Part shown: positions 8,366-17,203 of the stretch, one piece after another
Layout of the letters: each line of letters starts with the position of its first letter
Position numbering within the stretch: the stretch's first letter is position 1
Origin: UBA11475 sp902486425
GTDB lineage: Bacteria; Bacillota; Clostridia; Christensenellales; Borkfalkiaceae
Direction: 5' to 3'
NCBI GenBank assembly: GCA_902486425.1
Contig: CABTOK010000005.1
Location: 163,960 to 227,959, forward strand
DNA: 64,000 nt
Program-made: the position numbers and the translations under genes
The notes under the pieces: model-generated
Told to the model about the DNA's origin: nothing
Databases searched by the model: none
The model's input: only the letters and a program-made list of their open reading frames with translations

Positions 8366-8935
8366 ATGAAGTTCACTATTGACGAAGAATACGACAAATT
8401 GAGCAAGAGAGAAAAACATATAAAACTTTACTTCGATCAGAAGATCATTCTGGACGATTTTTTAAGTTCAGGCGCGATCACCAAAGCTCAATACGACAAA
8501 AGTTTTAACGATCTGACCGCTAAAATGAATATTTTAGGAGACGACAAGTTCAAAGAAGTCGTTGCGGGTATAGCTTTTTCGGACGGCAGATTTCTGATAG
8601 CTAAACGCCCCGAGGGTAAAAAAAGAGCGGGGCTTTACGAGTTCGTCGGCGGAAAGGTTGAAAAAGGCGAAAGTAAAGAGAACGCCTTAAAAAGAGAATT
8701 TTTTGAAGAATTAGGGGCAGAAATTTCGGTTAAAGAAGAATTCGCTTCGGTACTTCATTTTTACGACGATCTTGCCGTACACCTTACGGTTTTTATCGTG
8801 GAACTGAAAGGAGTTCCCGAACCGAAAGAAGGGCAGAGTCTGAAATTCATTTCCGCGGCGGAAATAGACGAATATAAGTTTTGTGACGCCGACGAAGAAA
8901 TTCTGAATAAAATAAAAAAACTTCCGGTCGTCTGA
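8366..8935 (+). CDS. Nudix hydrolase with N-terminal helical extension
   Basis: Residues from about 68 on form a Nudix domain whose box reads GGKVEKGESKENALKREF followed by FEELGAEI, fitting the G-x5-E-x7-REUxEExGU rule with no substitution. MutT-like enzymes of this type hydrolyse nucleoside diphosphates linked to another group, often oxidised (d)NTPs. The first 60 residues (DEEYDKLSKREKHIK...ITKAQYDKSFNDL) look like a short helical SHOCT-type segment. The substrate is not predictable. A clear promoter lies just upstream, with a weak GAGG ribosome site. At 189 residues it is somewhat longer than minimal MutT because of the extension. Confidence 0.85.
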   Translation: MKFTIDEEYDKLSKREKHIKLYFDQKIILDDFLSSGAITKAQYDKSFNDLTAKMNILGDDKFKEVVAGIAFSDGRFLIAKRPEGKKRAGLYEFVGGKVEKGESKENALKREFFEELGAEISVKEEFASVLHFYDDLAVHLTVFIVELKGVPEPKEGQSLKFISAAEIDEYKFCDADEEILNKIKKLPVV

Positions 8936-9072
8936 CCGGGGATTGCCGCTCATACGCTCATAATTAATATAATACGCTTCTGTATAAAATGGACTTTGGC
9001 TGCGTATGAACGAGCGTTTTATATACGTTCGGAGCGGTTATAATAAAAAGACAAGAGTAAAGAAGGGTTTTA

Positions 9073-9792
9073 ATGAAAAAGATAAGAATATTAAACGTAT
9101 TGTCGCTTATTTTTAATCTTCTGATAGCGGCATTGACGGTTTTAGCTGTTACCGAGGCCGTAAAAAACGGGGTCTGGGACGGCGAAACGACCGTCCGGGG
9201 CGGAGAAATATTTAAGCTTTTTAACGTCGATATAAACGTTTTTCTCGCAGCTTCGGCGCTTTTGATTGTCGTTACGGATATAATTTCGATAGCGACGGGA
9301 ATCGAAAAAAAGATCAAATTTTTTACGGCTTTTAAGTTTATAACTACGGCTTCGTCTCTTCTCGCTATGCTTTCCGCAGTATGCTTTTTCGGATTCGTTA
9401 CGGGTTTTAATCGCATATTCGGCGGAATAAACATTATATTTAATCTCGTGAATCCGATACTTGCGCTCATCTCGTATTGTCTGTTCGAGAGTATAGACAG
9501 ATTTGATCCGAAAAAGTTCTATACGGGCGTTTTTCCGCCGGTTATTTACGGACTCGTTTATCTGTATATGAACGTCGTTATAAAGCTTTGGAACGATTTT
9601 TACGGTTTAAGAGGCGGTAACGGCGTGGTTTTGTTCATAGTGTTTATAGTAATTTCGCTGATAATATCGCTCGTAATAACGTGTCTGCACGAAAGTTTTA
9701 AAAGAATTTTCGATCCCGATACGGCTTTCGTATATCTCGGCGAAAACAACAAGGATAAAAAAGAAGTAGTTACGGACGAAACCCGTAAATGA
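9073..9792 (+). CDS. Polytopic membrane protein, Pr6Pr-like
   Basis: This 239-residue protein has about six membrane segments (near residues 7-27, 57-75, 83-112, 118-140, 150-170 and 186-208) and a charged C-terminal tail. The segment NIIFNLVNPILALISYCLFE resembles the conserved region of Pr6Pr-family membrane proteins, whose function is unknown, and the YGLVYLYMN stretch fits too. The match is by eye and partial, so it could be another small membrane family. A TATAAT at 9035-9040 may be its -10. The next gene follows 47 bases downstream and may be cotranscribed. Confidence 0.55.
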   Translation: MKKIRILNVLSLIFNLLIAALTVLAVTEAVKNGVWDGETTVRGGEIFKLFNVDINVFLAASALLIVVTDIISIATGIEKKIKFFTAFKFITTASSLLAMLSAVCFFGFVTGFNRIFGGINIIFNLVNPILALISYCLFESIDRFDPKKFYTGVFPPVIYGLVYLYMNVVIKLWNDFYGLRGGNGVVLFIVFIVISLIISLVITCLHESFKRIFDPDTAFVYLGENNKDKKEVVTDETRK

Positions 9793-9839
9793 TTATTCGT
9801 CGTCCGCAACTGAAAATATTTAACTGAAAGAGAAAGAAG

Positions 9840-10196
9840 ATGAAAAAAGAAATTTATGAAGAAGTTTTAAGTAATGCCGAAATCCTTAAAAATTCGCCGA
9901 CGGGTTGCAACGAGGCGAAACTCGCCGCCGAAGAATTCATAAATGCTTTGGGAACCGAAAATGAAAAGGACGAAACGGTTAAGCTCGTAAAAGAACTCGA
10001 AGAAGACATAGAACCGATAGACGATCTTATAGCATTTGCGACGTCTCCGCTCGCAAAACGGATTTTCGGAGACAAGGCGGAAGGATTTAAAGAGCACGCT
10101 TATAAGCTTAAAGCTGCCGGCGCGAAGTATTGCGATTGTCCGGCATGCTCGGCTTGCGCGAATATCCTGAAATACAAAGACGAGCTTTTGGGTTAA
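9840..10196 (+). CDS. Small conserved protein with C-terminal CDCPAC motif
   Basis: This 118-residue acidic, helical protein ends in KYCDCPACSACANILKYKDELLG, where the CxCxxCxxC cluster could bind a metal or iron-sulfur group. A single Cys is also present near residue 23. Proteins of this build are common in Clostridia and are sometimes labelled Hsp90-like, a name with no visible basis here. A good ribosome site (AGAGAAAGAAG) precedes the ATG. It is followed after two bases by a HAD hydrolase gene, so the two are surely cotranscribed. The function is unknown. Confidence 0.75.
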   Translation: MKKEIYEEVLSNAEILKNSPTGCNEAKLAAEEFINALGTENEKDETVKLVKELEEDIEPIDDLIAFATSPLAKRIFGDKAEGFKEHAYKLKAAGAKYCDCPACSACANILKYKDELLG

Positions 10197-10198
10197 AA

Positions 10199-11008
10199 AT
10201 GACCGATTTATTTAAAGATAATTTCGATAAAAGAGCAAAATGCCTGTTCTTCGATTTCGACGGAACTTTGCATAATAACGGCGTTACGTCGCCGGAAACG
10301 ATAAAGGCTTTAGACTACGCCAAAAGTAAAGGATGTTACCTCTTCGTCAATACAGGTCGGACGAAACCGTTCCTTATGCGGGATCTGTTTAAATACACGG
10401 AGTACGAATTCGACGGAATTTTATGCGGCGGCGCGACAATTTATTACGGCAAAAATTACGAAAAAGTTTTGTTTGAAGAACCGCCGCTTACCGAGAACGA
10501 AAAGGATGAAATACTTTCCGTCGTATGCAAAAACTCTTTATGGACCGTTTTCGAAGGTTACGACGAACTTTACACGCTCGAAATCCGCGGAGAAGTAAAG
10601 TATACGAAGTCCGAGCTCGAAAAGTTTTACCGTAAAGGAAAAGAAGATTTATCGAAGCTTAAAATATCAAAATGCTCCGTATTCCCGCCGAAGGGCGTTC
10701 CGGCATTTGATAAAGTGAAACAAGCAACCTGCATGGACTGGGTTGAATATAAATATTATCCTTGGTACGAGGGCTATAAAAAGGGCTGCGGCAAAGGTAA
10801 AATTATCGAAAAGTTCTGTTTGATAACCGGCACGGATATTAAAAATACGATAGCCTTCGGCGACAGCGAAAACGATATTTCGGCTTTCGGGGCTGCGGCA
10901 AAAAGCGTTGCGATGAATTTTGCCCCGGAACCGCTTAAAAACGTTGCGACTTACGTTGCTGCTGGGGCGGAAGGCGTTGCGGAAGGAATATACTATTACG
11001 TTAAATAA
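10199..11008 (+). CDS. HAD-superfamily phosphatase, Cof type
   Basis: This 269-residue protein has HAD motif I FFDFDGTL, motif II VNTGR, and motif IV FGDSENDISAF with the preceding Lys in GKGKIIEKF. The IIB cap lies between residues about 85 and 190, which is the layout of Cof/YbiV-type sugar-phosphate or FMN phosphatases. The start at 10199 is chosen because the HAD fold begins there and it sits two bases after the preceding stop codon. The longer frame from 10130 would overlap the upstream gene heavily. The substrate is unknown. Confidence 0.88.
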   Translation: MTDLFKDNFDKRAKCLFFDFDGTLHNNGVTSPETIKALDYAKSKGCYLFVNTGRTKPFLMRDLFKYTEYEFDGILCGGATIYYGKNYEKVLFEEPPLTENEKDEILSVVCKNSLWTVFEGYDELYTLEIRGEVKYTKSELEKFYRKGKEDLSKLKISKCSVFPPKGVPAFDKVKQATCMDWVEYKYYPWYEGYKKGCGKGKIIEKFCLITGTDIKNTIAFGDSENDISAFGAAAKSVAMNFAPEPLKNVATYVAAGAEGVAEGIYYYVK

Positions 11009-11035
11009 ATAAAGAAGTATCAAACGGTATTAAAT

Positions 11036-11070
11036 AAAAGGACCTGTTTCGTCGAAACAAGTCCTTTTTT
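11036..11070. terminator. Bidirectional terminator between the HAD gene and glnN
   Basis: AAAAGGAC at 11036-11043 pairs with GTCCTTTT at 11061-11068, with an inner GTTTCG/CGAAAC pair. T-rich ends are present on both strands, so it can end both converging transcripts. Confidence 0.85.
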
Positions 11071-11085
11071 GTTGTTTTATTAAAT

Positions 11086-13176
11086 TTATCTTACGCCGAA
11101 CATAAGATCCGCGTACGAAGGATACGGCCAGTATGGTTTTGCGGTGAGCTTTTCGGCTTCGTCCACGTCTTTACGGAGAGATTCCATTCTTTCTACGATC
11201 TCATAGCGGTAGTATTTTGCGGTCAAAAGAGAGTCGGTTTCGTCTACGTTCGAAAGAGCGTCCGCAAGTTCGTTGACCTTGGTGAATATAGAATCTTCCA
11301 GAGCGGAGAGCTTTTCCGCGGTGGCGACTTCGTAGTTTCTGCTTGCGTGAGAAACAAATTCCGTTTTCTTGCCCGCGGTTTTTGCAAGGGCGAGAGTATA
11401 ATTCGAAATTGCGGGGAGAATGTCCTTATTAACCATGTCTACCATGGTTGCAGCTTCGATGTTGATGGTCTTTGAATAATTTTCGAGCATGATCTCGTAT
11501 CTCGCTTTAAGTTCCTTTTCGGAGAATACGCGGTGTTCTTCAAAGAGTTTTACATTCTTTTCTTCAAGGAAGTAAGGGAGACAGTCGGGGGTGGATTTAA
11601 GGTTTAAAAGACCTCTCTTTTCGGCTTCTTTTATCCATGCTTCGTCGTAACCGTTGCCGTTGAAAACTATCCGTTTATGCGCTTTTAGCGTTTCTTTTAT
11701 AAGGTCGTGAAGGTCCGCCGTGAAGTTTTTGGAACCTTCGAGCTTGTCGGCGAACTGTCTGAGTTCTTCGGCAACCGCGGTGTTAAGAACGATATTCGCT
11801 TCCGCTATTGACGCAGACGAGCCTACCATACGGAATTCGAATTTATTGCCCGTAAACGCAAACGGGGAAGTTCTGTTTCTGTCCGTCGTGTCTTTGGGAA
11901 ATTTGGGGATAACGTGAACGCCGATCTTCATCTGGACTTTTTCTTTCTTGTCATAAGAAGAATCGTTTTCGATCGCAGTTAAAATTTCGGTAAGTTCGTC
12001 GCCTAAAAACATCGAAACGATGGCGGGGGGCGCTTCGTTTGCGCCGAGTCTGTGATCGTTGCCGGCTGAAGCAGCCGAAATTCTTAAAAGGTCCTGATAT
12101 TCGTCGACGGCTTTTATGACTGCGGTCAGAAAGAGAAGAAACTGTGCGTTGTCGTACGGCGTTTCGCCCGGTTCGAGAAGATTAACGCCCGTATCGGTAG
12201 AGATGGACCAGTTGTTGTGTTTGCCGCTGCCGTTTACGCCGGCGAAAGGCTTTTCGTGAAGAAGGCATACCATGCCGTGACGCTTAGCGACCTTTCTCAT
12301 CATTTCCATGGTGAGCTGGTTGTGGTCGGTGGCGATATTCGTCGTGGTGAAGATGGGAGCGAGTTCGTGCTGGGACGGAGCGACTTCGTTATGTTCGGTC
12401 TTTGCAAGGATGCCGAGCTTCCAGAGTTCGACGTTGAGGTTCTTCATGAATTCCTGTACCTGCGGTTTTATCGCGCCGAAGTAATGGTCTTCGAGTTCCT
12501 GACCTTTGGGAGCCTTTGCTCCGAAAAGCGTTCTGCCCGTTAATATAAGATCCTCTCTCTTGTCGTAAAGGTCTTTGGGTATAAGGAAGTATTCCTGTTC
12601 GGGACCGACCGTCGTTTTAACCGACGTTACTTTGTCGTTGCCGAAGAGCTTTATTACTCTCAAAGCCTGTTTGTTTATCGCTTCCATCGAACGGAGAAGG
12701 GGAGTTTTTTTATCGATCGACTCGCCGCCGTATGCGCAGAACGCCGTGGGTATGCAAAGCACGCCGTCTTTTATAAATGCGTAAGAAGTGGGATCCCAAG
12801 CCGTATATCCTCTCGCTTCGAAAGTGGCTCTTAATCCGCCGGAAGGGAAGCTCGAAGCGTCGGGTTCGCCGCGGACGAGTTCTTTACCGGAAAAGTCGAG
12901 GGTTATCGAACCGTCTTCCGCAGGGGTGATGAAACTGTCGTGTTTTTCGGCGGTAACTCCCGTCATAGGCTGGAACCAGTGAGTATAATGAGTCGCGCCG
13001 TTTTCCACAGCCCAGTCTTTCATGGCTTTGGCGACTACGTTTGCCGTTTCTAATCCGAGACGTTTGCCGTTTTCGATGGCTTCTAAAACTTCTTTATAAG
13101 TTTCTCTCGGAAGTCTTGATTTCATTACGGCGTCGTTAAAAACTTTACTGCCGAATAAGTCTTTTATTGTGTCCAC
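11086..13176 (-). CDS. glnN: Glutamine synthetase, type III
   Basis: This 696-residue enzyme makes glutamine from glutamate, ammonia and ATP. The length (about 700 against 440-470 for type I) and the motifs AFCAYGGESIDKKTPLLRS, VGPEQEYFLI, ASQHELAPI-like PSQHELAPIF and NGSGKHNNWS identify the GSIII class, a dodecamer found in Bacteroidetes, Clostridia and cyanobacteria. The C-terminal helical region (about residues 590-690) is typical. It is monocistronic, with its own promoter and a shared terminator. No amtB or PII gene is next to it. The GTG at 13174-13176 is not needed, since the annotated ATG has an AAGGAG site upstream on the minus strand. Confidence 0.97.
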   Translation of the reverse strand: MDTIKDLFGSKVFNDAVMKSRLPRETYKEVLEAIENGKRLGLETANVVAKAMKDWAVENGATHYTHWFQPMTGVTAEKHDSFITPAEDGSITLDFSGKELVRGEPDASSFPSGGLRATFEARGYTAWDPTSYAFIKDGVLCIPTAFCAYGGESIDKKTPLLRSMEAINKQALRVIKLFGNDKVTSVKTTVGPEQEYFLIPKDLYDKREDLILTGRTLFGAKAPKGQELEDHYFGAIKPQVQEFMKNLNVELWKLGILAKTEHNEVAPSQHELAPIFTTTNIATDHNQLTMEMMRKVAKRHGMVCLLHEKPFAGVNGSGKHNNWSISTDTGVNLLEPGETPYDNAQFLLFLTAVIKAVDEYQDLLRISAASAGNDHRLGANEAPPAIVSMFLGDELTEILTAIENDSSYDKKEKVQMKIGVHVIPKFPKDTTDRNRTSPFAFTGNKFEFRMVGSSASIAEANIVLNTAVAEELRQFADKLEGSKNFTADLHDLIKETLKAHKRIVFNGNGYDEAWIKEAEKRGLLNLKSTPDCLPYFLEEKNVKLFEEHRVFSEKELKARYEIMLENYSKTINIEAATMVDMVNKDILPAISNYTLALAKTAGKKTEFVSHASRNYEVATAEKLSALEDSIFTKVNELADALSNVDETDSLLTAKYYRYEIVERMESLRKDVDEAEKLTAKPYWPYPSYADLMFGVR

Positions 13177-13247
13177 TTTCGTATCTCCTTTGTATTTTTA
13201 TGAATCGGTAAATCGCCTTCCGGCAAATTTACAAAAATTATGGCGTA

Positions 13248-13276
13248 ATTTTAACGCAAAGAGTATCTGTTGTCAA
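13248..13276 (-). promoter_or_regulatory. Sigma-A promoter of glnN (minus strand)
   Basis: Read on the minus strand, TTGACA (13276-13271) and TAAAAT (13253-13248) are separated by 17 bases. The leader is about 65 bases long and shows no obvious riboswitch. Confidence 0.8.
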
Positions 13277-13546
13277 CGGTTTTTATATAAAAAATTTTAA
13301 AAACGCCAAAATTTTTTCGCTTGAAAACACAGCCGCTTCGCATACGCGCAAAACAATATTTTCGCATTTGTTTTCCACCGTTCGCTACAGTATGGCGGTT
13401 GCCCTGAAAAACGAACCGCAGAAATTTTTACTTTGACGGCTGCTTATGATAAAAAGCGGTTTGTTTCTTAAAACAAGCGGGAACAGACGTCGGTAGCCGA
13501 CAGAACGAAAAAAATTTTAAAATCGAAAAAAATTTTTAAAAACCCC
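13277..13546. other. Gene-free stretch between the glnN and pyrG promoters
   Basis: This is AT-rich sequence between divergent promoters. I see no open frame with a ribosome site and no strong hairpin. It may hold regulator sites, but none is recognisable. Confidence 0.5.
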
Positions 13547-13576
13547 TTGACACGGAAATTAAGCATAGTGTATAAT
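13547..13576 (+). promoter_or_regulatory. Sigma-A promoter of pyrG
   Basis: TTGACA at 13547-13552 and TATAAT at 13571-13576 with an 18-base spacer, about 180 bases ahead of the start codon. Confidence 0.85.
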
Positions 13577-13582
13577 TTCCCC

Positions 13583-13642
13583 GTTAAAAAAGGGCAGGGA
13601 CTTCGTCTATTTTACGGGGTACCATCGCCCTTATTTTCTTTT
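13583..13642 (+). promoter_or_regulatory. Possible pyrG leader attenuator
   Basis: Just after the expected start point, AAGGGC (13590-13595) can pair with GCCCTT (13627-13632), followed by the T-rich ATTTTCTTTT. Firmicute pyrG genes are often controlled by a leader terminator that responds to CTP through the start of the transcript. The position fits, but the classic GGGC at +1 is missing, so this is tentative. Confidence 0.35.
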
Positions 13643-13755
13643 AAGTGATAAAACAGCGTGTTTTTTGCTTAAAAATCGGTAAAAAATAAGCATTTTTACA
13701 AAATTTTCATAAATAAAAGATATAAAATACAAGAAGATACAGGAAGGAGAACCAT

Positions 13756-15408
13756 ATGAAGAAGTACATTTTCGTAACAGGCGGGGTTGTTTCGGGACTC
13801 GGTAAAGGAATAACGGCTGCGTCGCTCGGCAGACTGTTAAAAGCAAGGGGACTTAAAGTCGCCGCGCAGAAACTCGATCCGTACATAAACGTAGATCCCG
13901 GCACGATGAGTCCGTATCAGCACGGCGAAGTTTTCGTGACCGAAGACGGAGCCGAAACAGATCTCGATCTCGGACATTACGAGAGATTCATAGACGAAAA
14001 TCTTAACAGATTCTCCAACCTTACCACCGGTAAAGTTTATTGGAACGTACTTAACAAAGAACGTCGCGGCGAATATCTCGGCTCGACCGTTCAGACCATT
14101 CCGCACATCACCAACGAAATCAAAGACTTCGTTTACAGAGTAGGAAGGGAAACCGACGCAGACGTCGTAATAACCGAAATCGGCGGGACTATCGGCGATA
14201 TAGAATCGCAGCCGTTTATCGAAGCGGTAAGACAAATCTCGCTGGAAGTAGGGAGAGAAAACAGCCTTTTCATACACGTTACGCTGGTACCTTTCTTGTC
14301 GGGCAGCGACGAACACAAGAGTAAACCCACCCAGCACTCCGTAAAAGAATTGCAGGGCATGGGAATCAACCCGAACATAATCATTTTAAGATGCGACGAA
14401 CCGCTCGAAGAGAGCATCTTTAATAAGATCTCTCTTTTCTGTAACGTAAAAAGAGATTGCGTTATCGAAAATATAACTCTCCCCGTGCTTTACGAAGCCC
14501 CGCTTATGCTCGAAAAGAACAACTTTTCGACCGTGGTTTTAAGAGAACTCGGATTGACCGCAAAAAGTCCCGATCTCAAAGAATGGGAAGAAATGGTTGA
14601 AAAGATCAAATCCGCTAAAGAAGAAGTCAAAATCGCTCTCGTAGGCAAATACGTGGCTCTTCACGATGCGTATCTTTCGGTTGCGGAAGCGCTCCGCCAC
14701 GCCGCTTATGCGCTCGGCAAAAAGGTTAAAATACTCTGGATCGACAGCGAAACCGTTACCGAAGAAAACGTAACCGAAGCCCTTAAAGAAGCGGACGGAA
14801 TACTCGTTCCCGGCGGGTTCGGTAACCGCGGAGTCGAAGGAAAGATTATTACGTGCAGATACGCGAGAGAGAACAATATTCCGTATCTCGGAATCTGTCT
14901 CGGTATGCAGGTAGCGGTTATCGAGTATGCGAGAGACGTTTTAGGGCTTAAAGACGCCAATTCGGGCGAATTCGATCCGGACAGTAAGAACAAAGTTATT
15001 GACTTTTTGCCCGATCAGAGCGATAATATAAATAAAGGCGGTACGCTTCGTCTCGGCGCGTATCCCTGCAAGGTCGAATTCGGAAGCAAGCTTTACGAGT
15101 GTTATAATGAAGAGATGATATTCGAACGTCATCGTCATCGTTACGAATACAACAACGACTATCGCGAACAGCTCGTGAATGCGGGACTTCTCATCGGAGG
15201 CACTTCTCCCGACGAGAGAATAGTCGAAACGGTAGAAATAAAAGAAAACGACTATTTCGTCGGCGTGCAGTTCCATCCCGAATTCAAATCCCGTCCGAAT
15301 AAACCGCATCCGCTTTTCACAGGGCTCATCAAGTACGCCGCTTTAAGAAAGGAAAGACTCGAAGGCGTATCCGGAAACGGCGAAACTGCGGAAGAAAATA
15401 ATAAATAG
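13756..15408 (+). CDS. pyrG: CTP synthase
   Basis: This 550-residue enzyme aminates UTP to CTP with glutamine and ATP. The N-terminal synthetase domain starts KYIFVTGGVVSGLGKG (P-loop), with LDPYINVDPGTMSPYQHGEVFVTEDG following. The C-terminal class I glutamine amidotransferase domain has the nucleophile Cys in GICLGMQ and the His/Glu pair in QFHPEFKSRP. Length is normal for the family. GGAAGGAG precedes the ATG. It leads a run of nucleotide genes (pyrG, purB, purA, guaA), 85 bases ahead of purB with no clear terminator between. Confidence 0.98.
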   Translation: MKKYIFVTGGVVSGLGKGITAASLGRLLKARGLKVAAQKLDPYINVDPGTMSPYQHGEVFVTEDGAETDLDLGHYERFIDENLNRFSNLTTGKVYWNVLNKERRGEYLGSTVQTIPHITNEIKDFVYRVGRETDADVVITEIGGTIGDIESQPFIEAVRQISLEVGRENSLFIHVTLVPFLSGSDEHKSKPTQHSVKELQGMGINPNIIILRCDEPLEESIFNKISLFCNVKRDCVIENITLPVLYEAPLMLEKNNFSTVVLRELGLTAKSPDLKEWEEMVEKIKSAKEEVKIALVGKYVALHDAYLSVAEALRHAAYALGKKVKILWIDSETVTEENVTEALKEADGILVPGGFGNRGVEGKIITCRYARENNIPYLGICLGMQVAVIEYARDVLGLKDANSGEFDPDSKNKVIDFLPDQSDNINKGGTLRLGAYPCKVEFGSKLYECYNEEMIFERHRHRYEYNNDYREQLVNAGLLIGGTSPDERIVETVEIKENDYFVGVQFHPEFKSRPNKPHPLFTGLIKYAALRKERLEGVSGNGETAEENNK

Positions 15409-15493
15409 AATATATAAATAATTATATATAAAATACAAACATAATAGTAAGGGCGCCTGAAAAGACGCTTTTATTACGGTAAAGGAGATATAA

Positions 15494-16927
15494 ATGGCTG
15501 AATTTTACGAAAATCCGCTGTGTTTAAGATATGCGAGCGACGAAATGAAAAGAATCTTTTCGTCCGACAAAAAGTTTTCTACCTGGAGAAAATTGTGGGT
15601 AGCGCTTGCGGAAGCGGAAAAGGAACTCGGTATAAATATAACCGATGAGCAGATTGAAGAAATGAAGGCTCATTTATACGACATAGATTACGACAAAGCG
15701 AGATATTACGAAAACATAACCCGTCACGACGTAATGGCGCATATAAAAACTTTTTGCGAAGTTTGCCCGACGGCTGCTCCCATAGTTCATCTCGGGGCGA
15801 CCTCGTGCTACGTCGGCGACAATACCGATATAATTTTGCAAAAGGAGGCGCTTTTAAGAATAAAATCGATGCTTCTGACGGCGATTTCGGAAACGGCGAA
15901 GTTTGCCGAAAAGTATAAAAATCTTCAGACGCTCGCTTATACGCATTTTCAGGCGGCGCAACCTACCACTCTCGGCAAGAGAGCCACTCTCTGGATTCAG
16001 GACCTTATGATGGATCTCGAACGTCTTGACTTTACTCTTGACGGTCTTAAATTTTTCGGCTGTAAAGGAACGACGGGTACGGGCGCGAGCTTTCTGGAGC
16101 TTTTCGAAGGGGACGGCGAAAAGGTCGTAAAACTCGAAAAACTTATAGCCGAAAAGATGGGCTTCGATAAAGTTTATTCGGTAAGCGGACAGACCTATTC
16201 GAGAAAGGTCGATTATTTTACCCTTTCCGTTTTATCGGGCATTGCCCAGTCCGCGCAGAAGTTTTCGAGCGATATAAGACTTTTATCGCACATGAAAGAA
16301 GTAGACGAACCGTTCGAATCGGGACAGGTCGGATCTTCGGCCATGGCTTATAAACGCAACCCGATGAGAAGCGAAAGAATGGCTTCTTTATCGAAATTCA
16401 TTATAGCCGACGCCATGAACCCGGCGATGACCGCAGGCACGCAGTGGTTTGAAAGAACGCTCGACGACTCGGCTAACAGAAGAATATCCATACCGGAGGC
16501 GTTTTTGGCTACGGACGGCGTTTTAACTCTTTATATAAACGTCATAAAGGGTCTTACCGTCTATCCGAACGTAATAAAAAAGCATCTTGACGAAGAACTT
16601 CCGTTCATGGCAACCGAAAACATTCTTATGTACTGCGTAAAGCAGGGCGGCGACAGACAGATGCTTCACGAAGCTATCCGCAAGCATTCGGTAGCTGCGG
16701 GCAAAGCGGTAAAACAGGACGGCGCGAAAAACGATCTTTTAGACAGAATAGCCGCCGATCCGATTTTTAAGCTAAAGAGAAGCGATATAGATAAAATTAT
16801 AGAAGAAAGTAACTTTACCGGCATAGCAAGTAAACAAACCGACGATTATTTAGTTGAAGTTTACAAAGTTTTGGAGTATAATAAAGATAAGGTGAGCGAG
16901 ACCGTCGAAGCGAACATAAACGTTTAA
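15494..16927 (+). CDS. purB: Adenylosuccinate lyase
   Basis: This 477-residue fumarase-superfamily enzyme releases fumarate from SAICAR and from adenylosuccinate, so it acts in both IMP and AMP synthesis. The superfamily signature is seen as SSAMAYKRNPMRSE, along with TRHDVMAHIKTF and LGATSCYVGDNTD, which carry the substrate-binding and catalytic His regions. It is longer than the 430-residue Bacillus type and closer to the 456-480 residue class. AAAGGAG precedes the ATG. purA follows after a 276-base gap that contains one copy of the dispersed repeat. Confidence 0.95.
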   Translation: MAEFYENPLCLRYASDEMKRIFSSDKKFSTWRKLWVALAEAEKELGINITDEQIEEMKAHLYDIDYDKARYYENITRHDVMAHIKTFCEVCPTAAPIVHLGATSCYVGDNTDIILQKEALLRIKSMLLTAISETAKFAEKYKNLQTLAYTHFQAAQPTTLGKRATLWIQDLMMDLERLDFTLDGLKFFGCKGTTGTGASFLELFEGDGEKVVKLEKLIAEKMGFDKVYSVSGQTYSRKVDYFTLSVLSGIAQSAQKFSSDIRLLSHMKEVDEPFESGQVGSSAMAYKRNPMRSERMASLSKFIIADAMNPAMTAGTQWFERTLDDSANRRISIPEAFLATDGVLTLYINVIKGLTVYPNVIKKHLDEELPFMATENILMYCVKQGGDRQMLHEAIRKHSVAAGKAVKQDGAKNDLLDRIAADPIFKLKRSDIDKIIEESNFTGIASKQTDDYLVEVYKVLEYNKDKVSETVEANINV

Positions 16928-16958
16928 GCTCGTTTCGCTAAAAGTTTCGTTATAAAAA

Positions 16959-16981
16959 GGTCGCGTTTCGGAGATACAGGT
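16959..16981 (-). repeat. Dispersed REP-like repeat, copy 1
   Basis: The core CGTTTCGGAGATACAGGT lies in the gap between purB and purA. It is one of the copies of the family described under 37570-37592. Confidence 0.65.
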
Positions 16982-17203
16982 ATTATAAAATATTACCGTA
17001 AAAGAAAACGCGGCGTAAATTAAGGCTTTAAGCAAGATCCTCGGATCGTTATTTAATTTTTCTTCGGGAAGTCCGACTTTATAAAAGTAATAATCGAATT
17101 CACGGTTTTTAAGGTCATAAAACGGATTTTCAAAAGCAAACGCTAAATAATATAAGGATAAGGATCATGTTAAAACGATTTAAAAATTTAAGGAGTTAGA
17201 AAC

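Noticed and set aside
10130..10198. Earlier start for the HAD phosphatase
   Set aside because: It would overlap the Cys-motif gene by 67 bases and add a non-conserved stretch; the ATG at 10199 sits just behind the previous stop.
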